Shown here piece after piece: positions 13,901 to 26,817 of a stretch of DNA of 64,000 nt. The notes below the pieces were generated by a model that was given only the letters and a program-made list of their open reading frames with translations, searched no databases and was not told where the DNA came from. Both the position numbers and the translations under genes were made by a program. This stretch comes from Dermatophagoides farinae (taxonomy: Eukaryota; Arthropoda; Arachnida; Sarcoptiformes; Pyroglyphidae), in contig NC_134678.1 in assembly GCF_024713945.1 (NCBI RefSeq), forward strand, positions 7,440,001-7,504,000. The letters run 5' to 3'. Every line of letters starts with the position of its first letter. The first letter of the stretch is position 1.

Positions 13901-15353
13901 ATGCATACAAACCACATACACACACACACACACAATAAAAAACTGTCAATAATTTCAATGAACAAAATGGAATGAAAATTGTTTTTGGAAAATTTTTTCA
14001 TGTGTGAAAACAGCACAGCATGAAATGAAAAAAATTATTTTTCATAATTTTTTTTCTGGTAAATATATGTAGAACATTTCCGCTTTTGAAAATAAAATTT
14101 TAAAAAATAGTAAAAATAATCATCATCATCATCATCGACCTTGATGAATATTGATGATGATAATGTTGGAAAGACGAAAGCAGCAAAATAACATTCGACA
14201 TTGAGAATTGAAAGAAAAAAAATTATATTATGATTGTGGGCGTCATCATTGATGATGATGATGATTAGCGCTTGGTAATTCTTGTTTTTTTTCCCAAACT
14301 AGCTAAATTTAGCTACTAAAGAACGAATGAAAAAACACTGAATTTGAACTAATTTTTGTTGTTGTTGTTGTTGGTCTCATTCTCCCTTTCACCACCAATA
14401 CAAACATAAATGATGATGATGTTTTGATGAATTGAGGCCAATGTTATGTCAATCAAATGTCAATCACATATATAGCAACACAAAAAGGGGTTAAGGTCAA
14501 AAATACCGATTTTTTTCCTGGAGGTTAGAAAAATAATTCAAACACTTACCTGTATCCAATTCTGGATCCGGTAGAATATCAATATCTTTTGTTGATGATT
14601 GTAATGATGAACATGCTTGTTCAAATTCTTTACGATTTATGAATTCTTCATCCTGAAATTTTACTTTACGTGATGATCCAGTTGGTGTTGTTGATATTGG
14701 TTGTGTGCCACCATCACCACTTCCACCGCTACTTGAACGTGTTGTTTCTTCACGACGTTCAACATGATACAAACTATAACCAGCGGGTTTGGTAATTTTC
14801 TGATTATGATGATGATGATGATGACCATGTTTGCAGTTTTCATCAACATGATGTGTTAATTTTGACATTGAAGATGAACTTCTTGCTGGCATTGGTGATG
14901 TTTGTCGCATGTATGGTGTTGTAGAATCGATTGTAGTTTCCGATCGTAAGGCACCATCACTACCATAACGTGTTGTTTTCGTTGTTGTTTGTTGTGTGGT
15001 AAATGTTTTCAATACACGTTTACCAATACCACCATCAGCGGTTTGATATTCTTGTACAATAGTTTCCATTGGTGATGTTGATGATGTTGTTGTTGCATAA
15101 CTATAATCCTGTGTTGATGTACCAACACCAGATGATGGTGAACCATCCACAAAAGCCGATGTTATTAATTGACCACCACCTGATGATAATGGTGATTTAG
15201 ATCGTTCTAAGCTACTTGAATCAAATGTTGATCCACCTTTATTATTTGTGGATAAATATTCACTTCGTGCTAAATGTAAATAATAAAAGATTCAAATCAG
15301 AAAAAAGGTTTCAAACAAAACAGCAACAAACCTTGATATTGTAGACTTGCCAT
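7983..15353 (-). CDS. Multi-LIM-domain cytoskeletal protein, about 14 LIM domains in modular exons
   Basis: Exons (- strand): 15353-15332, 15269-14550, 12500-12127, 12055-11882, 11816-11640, 11577-11401, 11336-11157, 11049-10780, 10542-10363, 10220-10038, 9964-9788, 9728-9551, 9496-9320, 9250-9071, 9005-8829, 8768-8529, 8459-7983; about 1,350 residues. The first 370 residues are Ser/Thr-rich and disordered. Then come tandem LIM zinc-binding domains. Most exons encode the HxxC-CxxC...CxxD part of one LIM and end with the first CxxC of the next, so introns fall at phase 0 in the same place each time. The repeated module (GKxWHPECFxC, PYCExDYHxLFSPKC) and the last two domains (ALNKTWHPEHFTCAHC, ALNSKYHTDCFVC) are paxillin-like, but no LD motifs or PDZ domain are visible. 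LIM5 has lost its second half to a Pro-rich insert. Exon 9728-9551 carries one extra base. The tail is Gln-rich. LIM arrays of this kind act as adhesion or Z-disc scaffolds; the exact orthologue is uncertain. Confidence 0.85.
9551..9728 (-). other. LIM exon 178 nt long with a one-base frame break
   Basis: Sister exons 9964-9788 and 9496-9320 are 177 nt and start with the same residues (PLRAMGHDWHPECFNCDKC). This copy is 178 nt: an extra base around 9669-9671 turns CRVPLSPD into CPCAIITG followed by a stop. Its flanking splice sites are normal and both phase 0, so skipping it would join the neighbours in frame. Either an assembly error or a naturally skipped exon. Confidence 0.75.
12501..14549. 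other. Large intron of the multi-LIM gene
   Basis: About 2 kb of AT-rich DNA with poly-A/T runs, ATG repeats and a CA run, between the disordered N-terminal exon and the first LIM exon. I see no coding exon in it. It is by far the largest intron of this gene and contains a nuclear-receptor-like half-site cluster near 12600-12635. An alternative first exon is possible but not identified. Confidence 0.65.
12600..12635 (+). promoter_or_regulatory. Candidate nuclear-receptor DR4 element in the LIM-gene intron
   Basis: GGGTCA (12620-12625), a 4-base spacer and AGGTCA (12630-12635) form a direct repeat with spacing 4. An inverted half-site TGACCC sits at 12600-12605. Half-sites of this type bind nuclear receptors as a class. 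The match is sequence-only and could be chance. Confidence 0.25.
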
Positions 15354-17157
15354 TGTTGTTGTTATTAGTCAATAAGGAGAAAATTTAAATTTGAATGAAA
15401 CAATTTATCAAATTTTTTAAATGATAATATTGTCAACAAATCAAATCATATCTTGCCGTATCTAGATCACAATGTTCGAAACAGAAAATCAATCATCGAA
15501 TATTGGTCTAAAAGTCAGGAAGAAGAAAAAAAAATGAGAAAAAAATGAGATTTTAAAATTCTCAAATCAACCGTGTATAACGTGTAATAAGAGCGTGTGT
15601 GATGTGTAAAGAAGAAAAAAAAATTTGTTTTTCAGAAAAAAAAATCAGAAAGTGGAAAAAAACAGAGTTCGTAGCAAACAAAATCACTTTTCTTCACTTT
15701 TAACATCATCATCAACATCGTATTATTATTTGTTCATCAAACAGACTTTTTTTTCTATTTTCTCTCTTTTCTCGCCAAATAATAGTGAGAATGGTGAAAA
15801 AGAGTGGGGAGAAAATTGTTGATTCAAACATGAAAAGAAAAGAAAAAAAAATAGGATCCTTTTCTATTTGTTTGTGTGTTTGTATGCCAAAGAAAGAATA
15901 AAGAAAGATGTGAGGTATAAAGTAATGTAAATGCAATTTAGTCATTCAAAGAACAATGAAAAGTGAAAGAAAAAATTGGCAATGAAAATGTCTTTTTTTT
16001 GTAAAGAATATATAAAGAATGTGGAATTTTTTCATCATCATCATCATCATTAACATCGACATGTTTACAAATCATGAACATATTACACATGCAAATCGAT
16101 CAATGTTCAATCATCATGATTGTAATATTGATGAATTTGGAATGAAATTATTCTGTAATTACTATTTCAAAAATGCAATCACAGATTCTTTTGGATTTTT
16201 ATCATATGGAATTTTTTTCTGTAATGTCAAATTTTGTTCTAAAAATAGACATAGCTATAGACATATTAGTGGCGGGAAAAAAATGGATGTTTGTAAACAA
16301 CAGACAAACACACACACACACAAATAAACAAACAACAAACAAACCTGATCGAAATGCAAATGCCACGATGTAAATCAAATCACTGGGGTAAAATTTGAAT
16401 CAAAATAACAAATCCAAAATGATAAACAAGTTGCACGGAATTTTTTTTCTTCTTTTCAAAAAAAAAAATCTGTTTGACGGAATAAAAAAATGGACAGAGT
16501 GAAAAAAAATCATCATACACAAACACATCTTACCTGCACAAAACGATTCGATTGAATGAAACTCTTTTTGCTGGGCAAACATTGGATCATTTTGTTTGTG
16601 GCTGGTGATTTTTTCTTTCCATTTTTGACATCAAAGACAAATAGAAACCAAAAAGAACTGGCTTCTTGTATGTTTGCAGGTGGCAAAGAAAAAAAGAAAG
16701 GAAATCCTACATGTTACACACTTGTCATATCATCAGCCTACGTCAAAAAAAAAAAATTTCTCGTCAAGAGAAAGAGAATTTTCTAAAATTAAATAAATAT
16801 AAAACAAAATTAAAATGGGTGGATTGCACACATTGATTATTTCTGTCGACAAATCAAACCTTTTTTTTCGTTGATTTCCCAGTATAGTTTTTTTTTCGTG
16901 TAGGCGATATATTTCCAGTGGGTTGTTGTTATTGTTATCCAATAAAAAAAACCGGATCTGACCAAACTAGGATGATCGATATTCATTTTCATTGAAAAAA
17001 ATTCAAAATTTTTTCCATTCTGTCATTTATGAATTGAAACAATACAGGTAGGTAGCGGTAGATGACTTCTATAGATGATGTTCCTGTTTTTTTTTATTCG
17101 TTTCATGTGTTTTTTTCCTTCACTTTCTGGAACAAAAAAATTTTTCTTTCTTTCGAA
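15354..17157. other. Gene-free interval upstream of the multi-LIM gene
   Basis: Holds the untranslated leader and promoter of the LIM gene on the - strand, plus A/T homopolymers and short CA/AC runs. Open frames are short, rich in Phe/Lys/Ile and lack splice or family support. Confidence 0.65.
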
Positions 17158-17589
17158 ATGGCACCACCATCATCGTATAAAGGTTATAATCATCAGGGAA
17201 AATGTCGTCATGATCAATTATCATCACCGGTTAAAAATGAAATACGACAACAGCTAAATTTATTGAATTTAGTCGAAAATGCTGATGATGATGATGATGA
17301 TTGTATCGACGCATCATCATCATTTTTCTCAGATGATGATTATGGTGATTGTGAACAAGCCATGGACGTCAATATTGCTGATTTGAATTTGAACATTAAT
17401 GATCGGTCATCATCGAACAACCACCATACTACAGCGGTTAAAATGAATGGACAACAAATCGATTGGCCTGAATTGGATGAGAAACAATCGCAAAATTTGA
17501 ACAAGAAAAAAGTGGAAAAATCAAATAAAAAACAAAAAAATCCACTATCATTCGTAGCAGCATTGTTGTCGCCGAAAAAAAAGAATTAG
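17158..17589 (+). CDS. Small acidic/basic low-complexity protein, hypothetical
   Basis: An open frame of 143 residues starting at MAPPSSYKGYNHQGKCRHDQ. It has an Asp/Ser-rich middle (DDDDDD, SDDDYGD) and a Lys-rich C-terminus ending in LLSPKKKN. I recognise no family. The frame stays open upstream to 17062, but those residues are Phe-rich and look like leader DNA, so I take the Met at 17158. Composition is less repetitive than the surrounding DNA, and a conserved-looking C-terminal segment (NPLSFVAALLSP) suggests a real nuclear-type protein. It could also be the last exon of a longer gene or a chance frame. Confidence 0.4.
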   Translation: MAPPSSYKGYNHQGKCRHDQLSSPVKNEIRQQLNLLNLVENADDDDDDCIDASSSFFSDDDYGDCEQAMDVNIADLNLNINDRSSSNNHHTTAVKMNGQQIDWPELDEKQSQNLNKKKVEKSNKKQKNPLSFVAALLSPKKKN

Positions 17590-17999
17590 ATTCGATTTGA
17601 TATTTTTTTTCTCATTAGTTTTTCATGCATGATGATTGAATTAAATATGTTTTTTTTGTTCTATAACTCATGAGTTACTTCTTGATAATCTGATATTGTC
17701 ATTTTTAGGCTTTGATTATCCATAAATCCAACAAAGAATAACCATTGTAACATGATTCTGTTGACGGATTTTGTCATCATCATCATACGATTTAATTCGG
17801 ATTCAAAGCAGCAAAATTTCAATTTTTCATTCATTCATTTGCGGTAAATGAAAAATTCATTTTTAGCTTTATAAGCAATCCATTTGCAACGTTTAAAGAG
17901 TGGATGTAGTATTTTCTTTTTCTTTTTTTGTTGAATTATAAATACTACAAAGACAAAAATAAATATAAAATGCTGTGTGTAGGCGTGAATACTTGTTAT

Positions 18000-18030
<31 letters not shown>

Positions 18031-20297
18031 AATGATGACGATCAAAATGCCATGATCTGTTGTTGTTGTTGTTGTCGGTGGTGGTGATGGTGTTGGTGGT
18101 TGGTGTTGAAGCCATGATAACAACAACAAATCGTTTCCGTTGACCTCGTTAAGAATTTTTTTTGTTTTATTTCGTCAAACAAAGAAAAAAAAATCTTGAA
18201 TAAGGAATATTTTTGAATTTAAACAAGAACACGAGTTTTTTTTGTTTCGTCTATGAAATTCTACGGTAATATTTGTTGTTCATTCATTTTGTATCAGTTG
18301 AAATGTTCAAAAATGTTCTTCGGTGATCGAGAACAAAAGAAATCACATGAAATTGCAAAAAAAAAAAAAAAAAAAAAGTTTCAAACATTCGATTCAATCG
18401 ATGGTGATTATGGCGAATGTTCTGTCATCTAGTGGTCAATCATCAAAATTCCTACGAAATATATGGTAGTAGTATTGTTGAATGTGAAAATTATATAGTT
18501 CACACACTAATCATTTACTACTACTACTACTACTACTACAATAATAAATTTTTTTTTCTGATTTCTAACATTATTCTTGTCCACTATGTATTGGATATAT
18601 TTGTATGTATGAAAGAAGAGATAATTCATCATGGAATATGATTTCCTGTATACTACTACCAAATTTGGAACAAATGACAAGTAATTCTATCAGTAGTAGT
18701 AGTAGTAGTAGTAGTAATAATAGTAGATAGAGATTGATGATCATTTTAGGATGGACAGACACACACACACACACATCAAACTATTCTATTCTCTCTCTCT
18801 CTCGCTTTCTGCCCATTTGCTCCAAAAGATATTCGCTCCTTCTGTCTGTGTTTGTGTGGCCAAAAAAAAAAGGAAAAAAAAATTTTTTGTGTTTATCCAT
18901 TGATTTTATCCATTTTTCTTTTAATGATAAATTATCATCATCATGTCAATTTATAAATCATTGACAATTACATAGAAAAAATTGTTGTTTTTGATGTTGT
19001 GATCGATTATAATCTTTTTTTTTTTTCTTTAACAACTTGCCACACTCGACAATGAGCGAGAGATAAAACAATAATATTAGAGATGGCTAGATAGATTATC
19101 ATCATTGATTTCACCATAGTAGCATCATCCATGTTTGTTGCAATTAATAATAATCAATAATAATCAAATAAATCAACTAAATGGGTATGTCGAGTTGTAC
19201 ACAAATTTTTTCACTTAATAATTTGGATTTTTTTTACGTTTTCTGTTATTTCATGATTCTATAGAATTTCTACAGAAAAAAACAACAACAACAAAAATCA
19301 CATTTAAAACGTCTTCCACCATCATCATCATTGATTGTAAGCTCAACACATTTTATTTCGTTCAAATCATCATCATCATCATCATCACTACTATGTCAAT
19401 GATGATTAACTGTATTGATGATTATTATCATTAGTGATAATGTACTACAACAACAACGACGATCATTTATTGTTTGATAAAACAACAAAACTACAACATT
19501 TGAATTTTGATCCAGTTTTTTTTTGTTACGATTCATTTATAAAATATATGTGATGATGATGATGATTGCAACAACAAAAGATTATTTCATTTCATCACTA
19601 GAATCTAAAAATTTTTAAATTTTCAATTTTTTTAGGTAAGATTCATCGAATTTCCTTTGAATTTTCCTTTGACTTTTTTTCTGTGATTTAGTCATCATCG
19701 ACATTCGAAATGATATTATCGTTTGGTGTGTGTGTGAGTTGGATTTCCGTTCGTTTTTTTTCGCCAGAAAAAAAAATTTTAGTTTTTATAACTGGGCTTG
19801 TCCTGTTGTAATGTTTAAATGTCTATAATAATAATCATCATCAATGTATGTATATTTGTGTGTCTGCCTGTTTTTTCATTTTCAAATATCAATGAATTGC
19901 ATATTGGCGTTGGTGGTGGATATATACATATTGATGATGTGATGACACACACACCACACAAAATAATCGAAACTATAGAAACGCCATATAACCAAAAAAA
20001 TGAAAGACGTCACATTTTTTTTTCTAGTTACAGGGATAATGATAATATAATTTGTTGATGACTACTGATTTATATCCGATTTAACCAAAAAAAAAAAAAA
20101 AAAAATGAATTTTTTTTTCTGTTTTACTAATTTTTTCTGTTCTGTTTTTTTTTCTCGCATTCATACAGCCCAATTTCTAACATTTGAAACATTTGTCTAG
20201 TTTTTCATCTGGATTTTATTGTGCCAATCTGTGGAAATTTTTTTTTTCGTTCACCCACAATTTTTAAATCTACAAAAACCAAAAAAAACAAAAGAAA
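17590..20297. other. Gene-free interval upstream of SCAR/WAVE
   Basis: Repeat-rich DNA with ATG, TTG and TAC/GTA trinucleotide runs and poly-A. It should include the SCAR promoter and leader. No supported coding exon. Confidence 0.65.
18517..18716. repeat. (TAC)n and (GTA)n runs in inverted arrangement
   Basis: A TAC run at about 18517-18540 and a complementary GTA run at about 18692-18716 face each other across roughly 150 bp. They could pair as a long stem of about 24 bp. Confidence 0.85.
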
Positions 20298-22590
20298 ATG
20301 CCATTAGAACAACGTGTTATACAACCAATTTATGTATCACGTGGTTGTTTTCAACCGGCCGGTAATAATAATAATAATAATACTGGACAACAACAACAAC
20401 AGCAAACAACTAATTTACCAAATATACCAAATGAATTAGAATGTGTTACAAATGGTACACTTGGTAATATTATTAGACAATTATCATCATTATCAAAACA
20501 TGCTGAAAATTTATTTGGCTGTTTATTGGATGATCTACAATCAATGTTACAACGTTCAGCACAATTACAAACACGTATTGAACAATTATCACAACATGTT
20601 GAACATTTAGATTCATCTACACAAGATAATTCTCATTATAATGATCCATCTTATTATCGCCATCATCAACAAACAATGATGATGATGATGACAACGACGA
20701 TGAGAAAACCAATAATACATCGTGGTAGTGGTGGATCGGCCAACATTTCTACCAACGGTGGTGAACAATTTGATCAACAAGTTGTTGCACGTACAACAAT
20801 ACCGGATTCATTACGTGAAGTATATCAACGTTGTGATCCACCACCAACATTGGATAAATTGAATCCATTCCGTGATGATAATATCAATGGTTTAACGCTT
20901 TATACGAATCCAAATTATTTTTTCGAATTATGGCGTAAAGAAATGTTACAGGAACCACATTCATCGAAACATTCAAGATCAACAAAAATCACCAAAAATA
21001 AACAACAACAAGGTGATATACATGGTTCAGCCAAATCTTCATCATCAACGAAACGAAATCGTCAACAAACAGCATCAAATAAACAATTACATTATCAATC
21101 ATCAACGGATTCAAATTCATATGGACAACAGCAACAATCATTACCACCACCGCCATCATCACAATCAAATAATAATAATAATAATGGACAACAACAACAA
21201 TATTATCCACCGTCATCACAACAACAGCCAACTTCTCATTATCATCCTGGTTATTATGCCCAACAGCAGCAACAACAACAACAACAAATGGAAATTTTAA
21301 CAGCAAAACAAATGATGCCTGGATCTGGAACTGGATATACTGTGATTGAAGGATCATATATTGATCCAAATAATTATCAACATCATTATGTACAACATCA
21401 ATATAATATATAATAATAATAATAAACCTACGTCCATACCTTTTCAACAGCAACAACAACAATCTGCTAGACCTAATTCTTTGGAATTACAACATCAACA
21501 ACAACAACAGAATTATTATTATCCGAATAATAACCAACAACAACAATCCGGTTATAATTTATCATCTGGTCAAACAAGAATGGTTCCGACACAACAACAG
21601 CAGCAACAATATGGAACGACGACAATGCCATATCAAACAACAACGGGACAACAACAACAAACACCACCTCAACAACATTCGCCAAGTGCTACAATGAACA
21701 ATAATAATACAACACCAACAAGACGTTTATCTGGTGCTCAAGTATCAAGGCCTTCAGCTCCACCACCAGCACCACCGGGTGGTAGTGGTACTAGTTCCGG
21801 TACAAATTCACAACCAGGAACACCAAGAAAAACAACAATGATGATGATCAATGGACAGGAAGTAGAAATGCGTCAAGATTCATTGAATAATAATAATCGA
21901 ATGGTTTCAAGAGATTCACTTCCACCACCACCACCACCGCCGCCAATTTCTTCACAAAATGCTCAAATGTCAAATGGAACGGCAAATGAAATGATTGATG
22001 CATCATTGCCTCCGCCACCTCCTCCACCACCACCCCCAACAGGAACAATGACCACAACTTCGTTCAACAACAATAATAATAATACGAATCCTAATAGTTA
22101 GTATATTTATAATTTGAAAAATAAGTGTCTAATTTTTTTGTTGTTGTTATTTTCATAGACGATTTTACCTCACCACCGCCACCACCACCACCACCAATGA
22201 ATGGAAATGGTACTATTTCCGATGAATAATCAACAGTTATCATATAAACAACAACAACAACAACAACAGCAAACACAAATAGCAAATAAACCAACGGCAG
22301 AAGAATTAAAATCTGTGGTCCTTAAAAAGATTGATCCAAACTCATTGCCACAATCGAATGCAAATGATGATATACGATCGAATTTATTGGCTGCCATAAG
22401 ACATGGTATAAAATTGAAACGTGTAGCTGAAGAAAAGAAAAGAGAAGTAGAACAAAATGGTCCATTACATGATGTAGCATCGATATTAGCACGTCGTGTT
22501 GCATTAGAATTATCCGATTCAGATGGTGTCGATGGTGGTGATGATGATGAAAATGAAAGTGATCCTTGGGATGATGAAAGTGAATGTTAA
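20298..22590 (+). CDS. SCAR: SCAR/WAVE actin nucleation-promoting factor
   Basis: The protein activates the Arp2/3 complex downstream of Rac as part of the WAVE regulatory complex. The N-terminus carries the WAVE homology domain (NELECVTNGTLGNIIRQLSS, then LSKHAENLFG). A Gln/Asn-rich and polyproline middle follows. The C-terminus has a WH2 actin-binding helix (RSNLLAAIRHGIKLKRV), a second helix (VASILARRVALELSDSD) and the acidic end with the conserved Trp (ESDPWDDE). Coding blocks are 20298-21341, 21451-22096 and 22159-22590. An intron 22097-22158 (donor GTTAGT, acceptor TTTTCATAG) fits in phase. Joining the first two blocks needs either an intron 21342-21450 with a weak GTGATT donor or a one-base correction in an ATA/AAT repeat near 21410. 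A second frame change is needed between the polyproline block and the CAA repeats near 22161-22240. Family identity is firm, exact structure is not. Confidence 0.9.
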
Positions 22591-23358
22591 ACAAACATCA
22601 AAATCAAATGTGCACAAAAAACCATCAATCCATTTCGAATCATTCTTGTCGTCTTTTTTTTCGTCTATTTTTCACATTTGTAGATAGTCAAAAACAAAAC
22701 GGTACGGAAACATTTTTTTTCTAATTCAAGTATTTTGGGAGAAAAAAAACGTTTACCCACCACCCTACTACTCCCACATTCAATTTGTATATTTTTTTTT
22801 TGATTTAGCCAAATCAATCAATGATCGATTATATATAGAAACAACACAGCATTTTATTATTTATTTTAAACAAACAAACAACAAATACAAATCGATCATT
22901 CAATGAATATTATTATATAAACAACAATAACAACAACAACAACAAAAGAAAATTATCATCTGGGCTATATCCACGATCAATCAATCAATCAATTTATTCA
23001 TTCATTATTTCACTAATAATTCTACTTATTATCATCATCAATTTTTTTTTTCTTTCTCTATTTCCAAAGACCATTAAATGTATTCATCAATCTTGTGTGT
23101 GTATGTGTATGTGTTTTATCAAAATTTTTCAGAATTTTTTTTTTCTCATTTCTCGATTTCCACAAGTTTTTTTTACTATAAACATTTATTAATCATTAAT
23201 AATTAAAGAAGAAACAATTGAATAACAGTAGAATTTGGAATTTTAAGAATTTTTTTTTTTGCAATATAAAAATTCCGAATGAAATGTTCGAATTGGAATT
23301 TGTGATTTTTTCGAATCTTTTTTTGTTGTTGTTGTTGTTGTTTGATACTATAGTGTTT
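22591..23358. other. SCAR 3' UTR and short intergenic region
   Basis: AT-rich DNA with poly-T and CAA repeats following the SCAR stop codon. No coding signal before the next gene; TTG repeats at 23323-23342 lie just upstream of its start. Confidence 0.6.
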
Positions 23359-24237
23359 ATGAACAAGACGAAAATGTCTAGCGATGATAATGTTGTTGTT
23401 GTTGTTGAAAACATTGTTCATGTACCGGAACCGAAAATATTTTTTCGTAAAAATCATCATGAAAAATTATCAATATTGGAACCATTATATTTATATACAT
23501 TGATTGAATATTTGGAAATTCTGGATGATTATTATCTGCAAGAAAAACATTTAAATGATGTGAATGAAGATTGTAACCATCATCGAATGATTGTTGATGG
23601 AAAAAATCAACACCAACAACAGCAACAACAACAATCATCATTTGATGATCAAACATTTGATGAAAAAATACAAAATGTTTTTCGTAATTTAAATGATGAT
23701 GATGATAATCACAGTAATAATAATAATGATCATGGATATCGTAAACATTTAATTGAAGATGTTTATTTCAATATTGAACAAGTAGATCGTTTAATAGAAA
23801 TGTTGGATGAACGTCTTGAACGTATACAATTGATGGCAATTTTTAATGATCGAAATAATCACCATCAACGTGAACAACAACAACAACAACAACAATCGAT
23901 GATGAATGTTGATCATCAACAGCGGCCATATATTAAGCAATTATTGTTCACAACTGAAGTGATTGATTTAACTTGTCAACAACAAAATGATGATGAACAA
24001 CAACAACAACAAATAGCACAGCAGCAGCCATTAAATCAAGAATTGTCATCATTCATACAACTTGATGGCATTGTTTTACCATTACCGGATGAATTTTGTA
24101 GAATGAAAGTCGAAAAACAACAATATTTGTTGCAACCATTAGCACAATCTGTACGGCAAAAATATCTAGAGATTTGTTCGAAAAATTTATCTCATGATTT
24201 TTTACAACTTTTTTCAAATCTTTTGAAACAATTTTAA
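23359..24237 (+). CDS. Uncharacterised Q-rich single-exon protein
   Basis: An uninterrupted frame of about 292 residues from MNKTKMSSDDN; a second Met at 23374 is an equally good start. Several Gln runs and an Asp/Asn tract separate non-repetitive blocks: a first helical block (LSILEPLYLYTLIEYLEIL), a central one (IEDVYFNIEQVDRLIEMLDE) and a C-terminal one (QPLAQSVRQKYLEICSKNLS). The helical blocks between repeats argue for a real, fast-evolving protein. No signal peptide or membrane segment after the chosen start; an upstream Leu-rich stretch in frame is probably leader sequence. I do not recognise a family. Confidence 0.6.
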   Translation: MNKTKMSSDDNVVVVVENIVHVPEPKIFFRKNHHEKLSILEPLYLYTLIEYLEILDDYYLQEKHLNDVNEDCNHHRMIVDGKNQHQQQQQQQSSFDDQTFDEKIQNVFRNLNDDDDNHSNNNNDHGYRKHLIEDVYFNIEQVDRLIEMLDERLERIQLMAIFNDRNNHHQREQQQQQQQSMMNVDHQQRPYIKQLLFTTEVIDLTCQQQNDDEQQQQQIAQQQPLNQELSSFIQLDGIVLPLPDEFCRMKVEKQQYLLQPLAQSVRQKYLEICSKNLSHDFLQLFSNLLKQF

Positions 24238-24512
24238 TTTCAAAAAAATTTTTTTTTTTTTGAAAATTTTCTTGAAAATATACATTCATTATTAATATGA
24301 CAATTATTCGGTAGATGGCAATGTTTTTGATAATGACGTCATCTATCAGTGGCAAATGTTTTTTTAATCGAATAGGACTTATTTTGATGTTCAAACACAT
24401 AAACACAGGGTACAAACACATTGAAACAAATTTTGGGTTCAAATCAGTTATAGATTTGATTGCTTTTAATTGTATTTCATCAATTTTGTAACGAAGTAAC
24501 AAAAAAAAAACA

Positions 24513-25749
<1,237 letters not shown>

Positions 25750-26079
25750 TGATAATCATGATCAAATCAAATGAAATATGATCCAAATGGAATGATAATA
25801 AATTTTTTTTTTTTTAAATTAATGGTAAACTTTGGAGTAATTTTTTTTCAGAAAGGGCGTCAACATTTAAATGGGCTTGCCACTATTTATATTGTATTAT
25901 TCGATTATCACGTGAACAAATTTGGTACCACCCATAAACACCAAAATTGAATATATTTTTGCATTCATTCATAAACAAAGTTTATATGTGTGTGTGTGGT
26001 ATGGTTTGACATGTGTTTTTTTTATTGTCGTTCTGGAATTTTAGTAATTTAAAAAAAAACAATTAAAATTATCACAATC
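25750..26079. other. Intergenic region between DHRS4-like gene and PFDN2
   Basis: About 330 bp of AT-rich DNA. An AATAAA-type signal lies at about 25796-25802, shortly after the DHRS4 stop, and a GT run precedes PFDN2. No coding content. Confidence 0.6.
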
Positions 26080-26727
26080 ATGGAAACATCGACAGCTAAT
26101 CCAAATAATAATTCGGCCGCAATGTTGAATAATCAACGTCGTATGCAAACAATTGTGGATAATCTGAACAAGATGCGTGCCGAACAACGTTCATTGTCGC
26201 AAAAAGTTTCCGAACTTGAATCCGAAGCCACTGAACATCGGTAATGAAAATGAAATTCATATATGAAAAATTAATATTAATTTTTTTTCAACACATCAGA
26301 CTTGTAATTGATGCATTGAAAGAAGTGAATAAAGATCGTACCTGTTTTCGATTAATTGGCGGTATACTTGTACAACAGACTGTTGATAATGTTTTACCGG
26401 ATTTGGAGAAAAATTTCGATATGGTATGTGAGTTCATTTGAAACAAACAAACAAAAAAAAATAAAATAAAATTTTTTCTTTGAAAAGCTTAAAAAAACCA
26501 TTGGCACTTATCGCGAAAATGTCAAAACAAAAGGAACGGCCATCAATGAATATATTCAACAACATAATCTAGGTCCATTGATACGTAATGCTGCTGATGG
26601 TGGTGGTGGTGTTGGTTCATCATCTGCTTCGGAAAAATCGAATGTTGCCACTGTATCGGATGATGGTTCGGATAAATCATCGAATAAAACAAAAGATTCG
26701 TCTAAATCATCAGTGTTGGTTGAATGA
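26080..26727 (+). CDS. PFDN2: Prefoldin subunit 2
   Basis: A beta-type subunit of the hexameric prefoldin chaperone, which hands nascent actin and tubulin to the CCT chaperonin in the cytosol. Exons 26080-26240, 26300-26423 and 26488-26727, 174 residues. The N-terminal coiled coil (QRRMQTIVDNLNKMRAEQRS), the hairpin region (CFRLIGGILVQQTVDNVLP) and the second coiled coil (KKTIGTYRENVKTKGTAINE) match the family in order. A Gly/Ser/Lys-rich tail after residue 135 is longer than usual. The gene is tail to tail with RUS1, 90 bp between stop codons, and AATAAA occurs right after the stop. Confidence 0.95.
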
Positions 26728-26817
26728 AAAAAATTTTTTTTTCTTAATAAAAGATGTAAATATTCAACAGTTTGAAAAACAACAATTTTTGAATGATAAA
26801 ATTTCAATAAAAAATTT

